The notes under the pieces are model-generated. The model was not told the DNA's origin. It was given only the letters and a program-made list of their open reading frames with translations, and made no database searches. A stretch of 5,080 nucleotides of DNA from SZUA-442 sp963759175 (lineage in GTDB: Bacteria > Actinomycetota > Acidimicrobiia > Spongiisociales > UBA5794), in the NCBI GenBank assembly GCA_963759175.1, contig CAVWXP010000001.1, forward strand, positions 1-5,080, written 5' to 3'. Positions 1 through 5,080 of the stretch are shown here, piece after piece. Position numbers and translations under genes: made by a program. Numbering within the stretch: position 1 is the stretch's first letter; every line of letters begins with the position of its first letter.

Positions 1-1
1 A

Positions 2-109
2 ATGGTCTCCCAGCTTCGGACAACACTCGACGCCGAGGGCGAGCTCGGACGGGATGAGCGAAACGCGATCCGCTTCATGGTCACCCAGCTGGAGCAGAGC
101 CTTGCTTGA
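2..109 (+). CDS. 3' end of an unrecognised protein gene (partial)
   Basis: The frame is open from the left edge of the window to a TGA at 107-109, giving 35 residues. An ATG lies at 2-4, but because the frame is open to the edge it may be an internal methionine rather than the start. The visible peptide is short, charged and probably helical (LRTTLDAEGELGRDERNAIR, then FMVTQLEQSLA). I do not recognise a family. It points towards the minus-strand LRR-propeller gene, with a 30-base gap between the two stop codons, so the genes are convergent. That it is a real gene end is inferred from the amphipathic, non-shadow composition and the tidy convergent spacing; the function is unknown. Confidence 0.5.
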   Translation: MVSQLRTTLDAEGELGRDERNAIRFMVTQLEQSLA

Positions 110-139
110 GCCATCGGTACGCGCCTGAGCCGTGGCGCA

Positions 140-1079
140 TCAAACCCAATCTGCGGGGCAGAAGCGCAGTAGCTGTCCCGTGCCAGACCCAACCCGGATG
201 CCGGCTGGCCCCACATGGATTGCTTTGAGCCAGCCCTCCTCTGGTAGGAGATGGTCAGGGGCTTCCACCACTCGCCATCGGCCGCCGACGTATGCGGCGA
301 CGTGCCGGCCCCCGGTGCAATAGACATCTCCATTGGCGTCGATGGTGATCGCACGAAAGACGTACGGGAGGTCGTTGGTCCCGGGGAGATGTTGCCAGTC
401 GCCCTCGATGAACCGAGCGATACCGCCCTGCCCCGCGATCCACACCACCCCGGCGGCGTCAACCGCGATTGCGTCGATGGGCGTCCAATCGCGCCTCTCC
501 CATGCGAAGTCATCCATACCCGGCTCCCGGACGACTGGCAGGCCGTCAACGGAGCCCTTCCAGGCCGTCCATGCTCCTTCCTCGAGGCGGCCGACCCCGT
601 TCCACGATCCGATCCAGATGGTTCCGGAAGGGTCGACCGCGATGCAGCTCGCCGTCGACCCCTCGACCTCGATCCGCCGCTCGCGCCGGCGGCACCGTCC
701 TGTATCGAATACAACGTCGCAGCTCGAAAGGCGTGCACGGTGCCATCGCTGCCGGTGGCGACGCCGCCGATGAAATACTGCTCGGACCCGATCAATCGGT
801 GCCACCGTCGTCGCGGATACCGCCAGAGTCCGCCGCCGGTGGCGACAGTGACCGTGTCGTCCGGTCCGGTCACAAGCTTGGTTGTCCCTTCGACAACGCA
901 CAGACCTTCGCCGGGGGACTCCACCCCGGCTGCCGCCACGACGGCTCGGTGTCGTCGTCCCCCGAGGAAAAGCCGTACCTGGCGACCCACACGACGCCGT
1001 CCGTGGTGCTGGCGATCGAGCCGATGTCACTGCGCCCGGTGTGCGCAGGAAGCTCCTCCGACGTCCACGTGCCGGGCCA
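140..1079 (-). other. Beta-propeller domain region (about seven blades)
   Basis: Seven blade-like units can be read, each with a core such as IxxIAxDxxGxVWVAxxxG followed by W. Examples are IGSIASTTDGVVWVARYG, VTVATGGGLWRY, SCIAVDPSGTIWIGSWNG, AIAVDAAGVVWIAGQGG, and AITIDANGDVYCTGGRHVAA. This resembles the two-component-regulator/NHL-like propeller families. The blades are spread over three frames (1079 to about 925, 924 to about 690, and 690 to 140). The last blade ends at the stop codon, so the propeller is complete once the frames are joined. It is a ligand- or protein-binding module; the partner is unknown. Confidence 0.8.
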
Positions 1080-1174
1080 GGAGGCAGCCCCGGACATGGA
1101 GGGGCGACGTTCCTCCTTGCGAAGGGAGTGCGCACCGGACGGTGCCTGGCGGAGGCGATCCTTGAGCTGCCCGA

Positions 1175-1982
1175 TCGATTCTCTCGACAGGAAAGGCGTG
1201 AGCCCCACCCATATGGCGACCAGATTGGGAAGGGACTCGATGAGGTCGAGCAGCCCTGATGCTGTGACAGCCTCGTCGTCGAGGGCGACGGACCGCAGCT
1301 GGGACATGCCGTGGAGGTGCCGCAGCGTGTCGTCTCCCAAACGTGTATCCCACAGGCGGAGTGACCTGAGGCGCGGGAGCTGCCCGACGGTCTCGAGGAT
1401 CGATCCGGTGATGTCGGTGCCGTCGAGGTTGAGGTACTCCAGGTTCCGTGTTTCGGTGAGGAAACGTAGGCCGGTATCGGTGACTCGAGTGTCAGCGAGG
1501 GACAAGTGCCGCAGACGCGAGCACGATGCCAGTTCCCGTACCCCGTCGTCCGTGACTCGCTCTTTGACAGGTCCACCTTCTCCAGACCACGGAGTGATCC
1601 GACGTACCTGACCCCGGCGTCCCCGATCGTCGTTTCCGCCAGTTCGATCTCCCGAATCCGTGGGATGTGGGCGAGCGCCGGCATCCCGTCATCGGTCACA
1701 GCGGTGTGCTTCAAATCAAGGACGATGAGGTCATCGAGGTCCGCCGCAGCTCGGAGCGTGGCGTCGCCGACACTGCTGCCCGGGAGATACAGGTACGCGA
1801 TTCGGGGCCAAGCCTCGATCAGCGGCCTGATGGAGAGGTCAGTGATCTCCTTCGAGTACGAGACCCGGAAGCCCCGAAGCGCGGTCAGGTCGCCGAGTCT
1901 GGCACCGGCCAGTGTCTCGTCCGTGGTCGGCTGTTGGAGGGTGAGCTCGCGGCAGGCCAGTCAGATGCTCGATGTTGCGGAG
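1175..1982 (-). repeat. Tandem leucine-rich repeats (about 11 units of 24 residues)
   Basis: Successive units follow the pattern LxxLxxLxxLxLxxTxVTDxGL. Readable examples are LEKVDLSKS with RVTDDGV, LRHLSLADTRVTDTGL, LEYLNLDGTDITGSIL and LRSLRLWDTRLGDDTL. They occupy three reading frames: the first about 10 residues in one, then 1950-1560, then 1559-1175. Units one and six each span a frame junction without losing register. The VTDxGL type of repeat is common in large bacterial LRR proteins and usually forms a curved protein-binding surface. Confidence 0.85.
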
Positions 1983-2442
1983 TTGGTCGGGTGTTGGCAA
2001 AGGGACGTACAGCGAGTCCAAAGCGTCTGCGTCGAAGTCTCGGAGGGGCCCGAGATCGGTGGGTGTGCGATACGTGCCGTCGGTCTGCCGCTGACTCGCC
2101 CATAGGCGGGTCTGGAGCGTCCGTGGTACCGAGACCACCCCTCGGGCGGCTCCGAGATCGCGCTCCCACCATGTCTCCGAGCAGCGCCACACATCCTCAT
2201 GGGGCCGGGCATAGACGGTCCCAAGTGACCATTCGATCGGGCACGGAAGCACGCGCTCGAACTCGTTCGACGACGCTCCAGGAGAAATCGGCCGCGACGC
2301 TGGAACTGCGGATCCCCGTGCGTCGGCGGAGGGGGACGCTCGGTTTCGATCGGGAGCGTCCGCCGAAGAGGTTCTTCAGCCAGGTCACGACACACCCGGC
2401 CGAACTGAGCTCGAGATACCAGTTGCGGCAGAAGAGCGACAC

Positions 2443-2544
2443 GCTATCCGACCGATCGCCGATCGGCGAGACCTTGATCGGCGCTCGCGCCGCGTGGTGA
2501 CCGTATCGATGGAGACAGCAACGGGTGATGCAGGTTCCTCCTCC
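2443..2544. other. Spacer between sirtuin and LRR-propeller genes, with GC palindromes
   Basis: This spacer holds a perfect 14-base palindrome, TCGCCGATCGGCGA, at 2456-2469. At 2479-2492 there is a small hairpin, CGGCG-CTCG-CGCCG. A purine-rich stretch lies directly after the sirtuin stop on the minus strand (2544-2537, GGAGGAGG). No T-run follows either hairpin, so an intrinsic terminator is not supported. Coding character on the minus strand seems to start at about 2475, in the same frame as 2442. Confidence 0.4.
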
Positions 2545-3522
2545 TCATGCCGACAACTCGATTCGATCCGCCGACTCCCGAACCAGTGACGCAATGGCCT
2601 GCATCGCCTCTGATGCCTTGCCCTCGATGAAGCCGCCGTGGCGGGCTGCGACGCTGCGGAGGGGGTTGTCGCGGGTGTTGACGTCGATGAGGGTGGCTCC
2701 CGCCCGAGCGGCGATGCCTGCCAGGCGCTGGGCGACGGGGACTCCTCCCGACGTGCCTGCGGTGATGCACAAGGTGGCGTTGGCGACGGCACGTTGGGCG
2801 GTTCCGAAGCCGTAGTTCTCCTCGTCGTAGAACTCGTCGAACCACAGGACGTGGGGGCGGCTGTAGGCACCACAGAGCGGGCACACGAGGAGGCGGACGT
2901 GGTCGTCGTCGAGCTCGTCGCTATCGGACCATGCGTCGAAGGCGTCCGGGATCGGCCAGATGCCAGAGCATCCGTCCACACAGCGCATGCCCTCGAGGTG
3001 GCCGTGGAGCTCGATCGTGTCCTCGGGCCGGCTACCCGCCCGTGGGTGGAGCCGATCGATGTTCTGGGCGACGAGCGTGAAACGTCCCGCCAGCAGTTCC
3101 CCCATCTCGGCAATGGCGTGGTGGGCATCGTTGGGTGCGGCGGCTCTGGCCTCGATCCGTCGGGCGAGGTACCACGCCCAGCTGCGCCGGGGCTCGGCGA
3201 GGAAGAATGCGGCGGTCGCCTTCATCATGGCGTCCTGGCCCTCGGTGGTCCACAGGCCGTTCGCTCCCCGGTAGGTGCGTATACCCGATTCCGCGGACAC
3301 GCCGGCTCCGGTGACGACCACGACTCCCCCGGGACGGCCGAGCGCTTCGTCGATGAGGGGCTGCAGCTCACGGGTCCGCTCACGCACCGAAGGAACCGCC
3401 TCGGGTTCCCACAGGCGGGGGTCGGAGAGTCCCTCCTCGATGGCGAGGAAGACCCGCCGCAGCACCTGCCAGTCGCCTTCGGAGCGGCCACCGTCGTCAC
3501 GATCGGCCATCGCATCGAGCAT
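2545..3522 (-). CDS. Sirtuin, NAD-dependent protein deacylase (CobB/SIRT5-like, class III type)
   Basis: Sirtuins remove acyl groups from lysines using NAD+, releasing nicotinamide and O-acyl-ADP-ribose. Numbered from the ATG at 3522 (325 residues), the NAD-binding GAGVSAESGIRTYRG begins at residue 72. YLAR at 118-121 matches the Y-x-x-R pair that selects acidic acyl groups in CobB and SIRT5. QNIDRLH is at 153-159 and catalytic His is at 173. Zinc cysteines are 181, 185, 214 and 217. RPHVLWFDE is at 222-230 and GTSGG is near 256. The catalytic core is complete. The first cysteine pair is spaced C-x3-C, not the usual C-x2-C. The start is not secure: no clear ribosome binding site precedes 3522 or the ATG at 3510, and good coding sequence continues upstream in this frame to 3696, where it supplies the missing C-terminus of the M28 peptidase. 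Its beginning overlaps the nominal M28 end by 26 bases. Confidence 0.87.
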   Translation of the reverse strand: MLDAMADRDDGGRSEGDWQVLRRVFLAIEEGLSDPRLWEPEAVPSVRERTRELQPLIDEALGRPGGVVVVTGAGVSAESGIRTYRGANGLWTTEGQDAMMKATAAFFLAEPRRSWAWYLARRIEARAAAPNDAHHAIAEMGELLAGRFTLVAQNIDRLHPRAGSRPEDTIELHGHLEGMRCVDGCSGIWPIPDAFDAWSDSDELDDDHVRLLVCPLCGAYSRPHVLWFDEFYDEENYGFGTAQRAVANATLCITAGTSGGVPVAQRLAGIAARAGATLIDVNTRDNPLRSVAARHGGFIEGKASEAMQAIASLVRESADRIELSA

Positions 3523-4477
3523 CGACGATGCCCTGGTCGCGAACCGGGACCGCTCGGGCAGGGTCCTCGCCAGCGTCGCAAGGGTGGCGATGCTGGTGGC
3601 GGGGTCCCGATGGGTGGCGTCGAAGGTGAACCGCCCCGTCTCGGCGTCCATGCGGCGGACCAATGCGACCAGGTGGTCGGCGAGTGCGGTGAGCTTGGAC
3701 GGGCATGAGGGTGGCGGGGGTGTCGGATGGGGCGTGGTAGTGCTCGTTGCGCAGGGCGTTGTAGAACAGGAACGGGATCCCGGCGTCCTGGAAGGCGGCA
3801 TGGTCCGACACCTGGTCGATCAGGTCGATGTCGAGGCGGCGCACGACGAGACCGTCCACCTCCGGGGTCGACGCCAGGAGGCGGGATGCCTCCGGGCTCT
3901 TCTCGGCGCCGAAGACGACGAGGGTCTCGGCGAGTTCGGTGTCCGTCCCATCCCCGATGGCGTGCCCCACCATGTCGAGGCAGATCATCAGGTCGATCGA
4001 TGCGAGCGGCACCGTCGGGTTGGCGACGAAGTGGCGGGATCCCATCGTCGGACCCTGGAAGAACGGGGGCTCCTCCGAGTCGAGCCCGATGACGACGACA
4101 CCACGCTCGAGCGGATCATCCTCGATCAATCGTCGTGCGACCTCGATGAGGACGCCCACCGATGCGGCGTTGTCGCTGGCACCGACATTGATGCCACCGT
4201 CGATCGCACAGGCATCGAAATGCGCAGCGATGACGAGGTGGCGATCCGACCGTCCCGGGATGCGGCCGATGACGTTGGCGCCCGAGATCTCAGGGATCGG
4301 CTGGAGGTAGCCATCCTCGCCTGCGGGCTCGAGGCCGATGTCGGCGAAGGCCTGCTCGACGAAGCGCCGGGCGTTGTCCCCACCGGGGGTGCCGGGCAGG
4401 CGGGGAAGGCACTCGTCCGAGCAGAGGTACTCGATCGTGGCTTCGATGGTATGGACAGGGCGTTGGGTGGTCGTCAT
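3497..4477 (-). CDS. M28 family zinc metallopeptidase (aminopeptidase-like), C-terminus out of frame
   Basis: M28 enzymes are two-zinc exopeptidases that release N-terminal residues from peptides. Likely metal and catalytic residues are visible: H86 (AAHFDA), D102 (GASDNA), E135 and E136 (DSEEPPF), D168 (LDMVGHA) and H248 (HYHAPSDTP). VSDHAAFQDAGIPFLFY at 223-239 is typical of the family. No signal peptide is seen, so it is probably cytoplasmic, unlike many secreted M28 enzymes. The ATG at 4477 is supported by a leaderless-type promoter seven bases upstream. Residues 1-259 are convincing. From 260 to the TGA at 3497 the tail is Arg/Pro/His-rich, as expected of an out-of-frame reading. The natural continuation (KLTALADHLVALVRRMD) lies in the sirtuin frame from 3696. 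The gene is therefore frameshifted, probably by one extra base at 3697-3698, and may originally encode an M28-sirtuin fusion. Confidence 0.85.
   Translation of the reverse strand: MTTTQRPVHTIEATIEYLCSDECLPRLPGTPGGDNARRFVEQAFADIGLEPAGEDGYLQPIPEISGANVIGRIPGRSDRHLVIAAHFDACAIDGGINVGASDNAASVGVLIEVARRLIEDDPLERGVVVIGLDSEEPPFFQGPTMGSRHFVANPTVPLASIDLMICLDMVGHAIGDGTDTELAETLVVFGAEKSPEASRLLASTPEVDGLVVRRLDIDLIDQVSDHAAFQDAGIPFLFYNALRNEHYHAPSDTPATLMPVQAHRTRRPPGRIGPPHGRRDGAVHLRRHPSGPRHQHRHPCDAGEDPARAVPVRDQGIVDARCDGRS
3697..3698 (-). other. Frameshift junction between M28 peptidase and sirtuin frames
   Basis: On the minus strand the sequence reads CTC ATG CCC GTC C AAG CTC ACC. Removing one C of the CC pair joins the M28 frame (ending SDTPATLMPV) to KLTALADHLVALVRRM in the sirtuin frame. 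This is the position and type of helix expected right after the M28 HxPxDTP motif. No slippery heptamer or strong downstream structure stands out, so an indel is favoured over programmed frameshifting. Confidence 0.7.
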
Positions 4478-4514
4478 GACACGCAGAGTAGCATTTCTAC
4501 TCCTGTGGTGTCAA
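4477..4514 (-). promoter_or_regulatory. Leaderless sigma-70-like promoter for the M28 gene
   Basis: Reading on the minus strand, a perfect -35 TTGACA (4514-4509) is followed by an 18-base spacer and a -10 TACTCT (4490-4485). Seven bases then precede the ATG at 4477. Transcription would start at or next to the A of the start codon, giving a leaderless mRNA. This agrees with the absence of a Shine-Dalgarno sequence at normal spacing. Confidence 0.65.
4486..4502. promoter_or_regulatory. Inverted repeat over the M28 promoter -10, probable operator
   Basis: GAGTAG-CATTT-CTACTC is a perfect 6-base inverted repeat with a 5-base centre. Its left arm covers five of the six bases of the M28 -10 element, so a bound protein would block that promoter. 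The adjacent divergent XRE regulator is the obvious candidate. A similar half-site, CATTCTCACTC at 4534-4544, lies in the opposite promoter, 42 bases from CATTTCTACTC at 4492-4502 (about four helical turns; 3 mismatches in 11). The assignment of the binding protein is inference. Confidence 0.45.
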
Positions 4515-4529
4515 TATGGTTTCCAATGG

Positions 4530-4566
4530 GTGACATTCTCACTCTCATGGGATAGGATCGACACCA
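4530..4566 (+). promoter_or_regulatory. Leaderless sigma-70-like promoter for the XRE regulator gene
   Basis: GTGACA (4530-4535) serves as the -35. After an exact 17-base spacer comes TAGGAT (4553-4558) as the -10, and seven bases later the ATG at 4566. The transcript would start at or just before the start codon. The AGGA inside the -10 (4554-4557) also sits at Shine-Dalgarno distance from the ATG, but would not be transcribed if this promoter is used. The -35 boxes of this and the opposite promoter are only 15 bases apart. Confidence 0.6.
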
Positions 4567-5063
4567 TGAGTGACACTGCTACTGCCCTCCCGACCATCGG
4601 ATCGAAGGAATGGGGACGCGCCCTCGGTCAGACGATCAAGGTGCGGCGCACCGATGTGGGGCTGTCGCGCCAGCAGCTCGCCGATGCCTCATCGATCTCC
4701 TACTCGTACCTGTCGGCGATCGAGATCGGCGCCAAGACGCCATCGGCGAGGATCCTCCAGGTCCTCGCCAACCGGTTGGGCATGGAGGCACGCGACCTCC
4801 TCGCTGCCGTCGATGCCCGGCTCACCGGCGTGCCCCTCACCGACAGTCGCGTCGATGACACGGTCGTGGCCATCGTCGACGACCAGGAACAGCGGTTCCG
4901 CGAACGCCAACAGGAACGCCTCGCCCGCCAGGCCACCCACGGCAACTCCCGATCCCGCCAGGCACTCGTCGCCCTCATCAACACCCTCCACGACGACGAC
5001 GTCGAGATGCTCACCCGCATCGCCCAGGGATTGCTCGTGGTCCGCCGCACCGACGACCTGTGA
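4566..5063 (+). CDS. XRE/Cro-CI family helix-turn-helix transcriptional regulator
   Basis: A 165-residue DNA-binding protein. Residues about 20-82 form a classic HTH_3/XRE domain: LGQTIKVRR, then GLSRQQLADAS, the recognition helix ISYSYLSAIE, and the trailing GAKTPSARILQVLANRLGM. Next comes a charged, probably helical or coiled linker at about 105-125 (EQRFRERQQERLARQ), and a C-terminal segment (ALVALINTLHDDDVEMLTRI) likely used for dimerisation. The start at 4566 is preferred over in-frame codons further upstream because a promoter ends seven bases before it and upstream residues show no family resemblance. It is divergent from the M28-sirtuin genes, sharing an 88-base control region with them, so it probably represses itself and them. 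The gene is intact, unlike its neighbours. The C-terminal half matches no family I recognise, so the effector signal is unknown. Confidence 0.88.
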   Translation: MSDTATALPTIGSKEWGRALGQTIKVRRTDVGLSRQQLADASSISYSYLSAIEIGAKTPSARILQVLANRLGMEARDLLAAVDARLTGVPLTDSRVDDTVVAIVDDQEQRFRERQQERLARQATHGNSRSRQALVALINTLHDDDVEMLTRIAQGLLVVRRTDDL

Positions 5064-5080
5064 CCAAGGCACCGGTCGCT
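5060..5080 (+). CDS. Possible start of the next gene (GTG overlapping the XRE stop)
   Basis: GTG at 5060-5062 overlaps the TGA stop of the XRE gene (GTGA) and opens a frame reading MTKAPVA to the window edge. Four-base overlaps of this kind are typical of translationally coupled gene pairs. Only seven codons are visible and there is no clear ribosome binding site, so both the existence and identity of the gene are uncertain. Confidence 0.3.

Larger units (their letters stand above)
140..2442 (-). pseudogene. LRR plus seven-bladed beta-propeller protein gene, split by five frameshifts
   Basis: About 765 residues once the frames are joined. Order: an N-terminal region without recognised domain (to about 1983), about eleven 24-residue leucine-rich repeats (1982-1175), a short linker, and a C-terminal beta-propeller (1079-140) ending in a TGA. 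The reading frame changes at about 2264-2290, 1951-1952, 1559, 924-927 and 677-699. The first two look like one extra base and the last three like one missing base. Repeat register is kept across the junctions at 1952 and 1559, so these are point indels in one gene, not separate genes. No signal peptide or membrane segment is seen, so the product is probably a cytoplasmic binding scaffold without catalysis. The start is uncertain: GTG at 2442 is chosen because high third-position GC extends that far; GTG at 2388 is an alternative. Genuine decay and sequencing error cannot be separated here. Confidence 0.75.

Noticed and set aside
121..138. GCGCC-N8-GGCGC hairpin between the two convergent genes as a terminator
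   Set aside because: The stem is only five bases, the loop is eight, and no T-run follows on either strand. Its position is right but its form is weak.
140..1714. A single 524-residue minus-strand protein read straight through one frame
   Set aside because: Only its first 50 and last about 180 residues look like protein. The middle, about 1559 to 690, is out of frame, and the LRR and propeller sequence is found there in the other two frames.
3680..3710. Programmed ribosomal frameshift between M28 and sirtuin
   Set aside because: No slippery heptamer or upstream Shine-Dalgarno-like stimulator is visible, and similar one-base shifts occur in the unrelated LRR-propeller gene, so a general indel cause is simpler.
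3275..4555. A 426-residue + strand open frame (also 2638-3708 and 469-1611 on the + strand)
   Set aside because: Long antisense frames opposite recognisable minus-strand genes are usual in high-GC DNA. The translations are rich in Arg, Ser and Gly and show no motif, whereas the minus strand carries clear M28, sirtuin and LRR-propeller motifs.
4338..4565. N-terminal extension of the XRE gene upstream of 4566
   Set aside because: The frame is open but overlaps the start of the M28 gene and both promoters, and the residues do not resemble the regulator family.
1..5080. CRISPR arrays, tRNA or rRNA genes, insertion sequences
   Set aside because: No spaced direct repeats, no clover-leaf or rRNA signature and no transposase or terminal inverted repeats were seen on either strand.

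Overview
The window is high-GC DNA in which third codon positions are strongly G or C. It carries two promoters of the leaderless type, a TANNNT -10 element seven bases before the start codon, which is common in Actinomycetota. An actinobacterial origin, perhaps Acidimicrobiia or a relative, is therefore plausible, but no gene here fixes the taxon.

Layout, left to right. The 3' end of an unrecognised + strand gene stops at 109. Converging on it is a large minus-strand gene (140-2442) for a leucine-rich-repeat plus beta-propeller protein, broken into six reading-frame segments by five single-base-type indels. A 102-base spacer (2443-2544) separates it from a complete class III-type sirtuin (NAD-dependent protein deacylase, minus strand, ending at 2545). 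Upstream of that is an M28 family zinc metallopeptidase (minus strand, starting at 4477). The peptidase's natural C-terminus continues in the sirtuin frame after a one-base shift at 3697-3698, so the ancestral or true product may be one M28-sirtuin fusion of about 640 residues. Next is an 88-base divergent promoter region (4478-4565) with two back-to-back sigma-70-like promoters and a 17-base inverted repeat over one of them. An intact XRE family helix-turn-helix regulator follows (4566-5063, + strand). Its stop overlaps a possible GTG start of a further + strand gene that leaves the window.

How the parts may work together: the divergent arrangement suggests that the XRE protein controls its own promoter and that of the minus-strand genes (M28, sirtuin, then possibly LRR-propeller). 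The combination of a peptidase, an NAD-dependent deacylase and a two-domain protein-binding scaffold under a local repressor is unusual. It could be a small regulated protein-modification module, but nothing in the sequence shows what it acts on, and a defence role is only speculation.

Caution: six frame changes fall within about 3 kb. The segments keep coding character, repeat register and high third-position GC, with no independent nonsense codons. Uncorrected sequencing indels are therefore at least as likely as recent gene decay.
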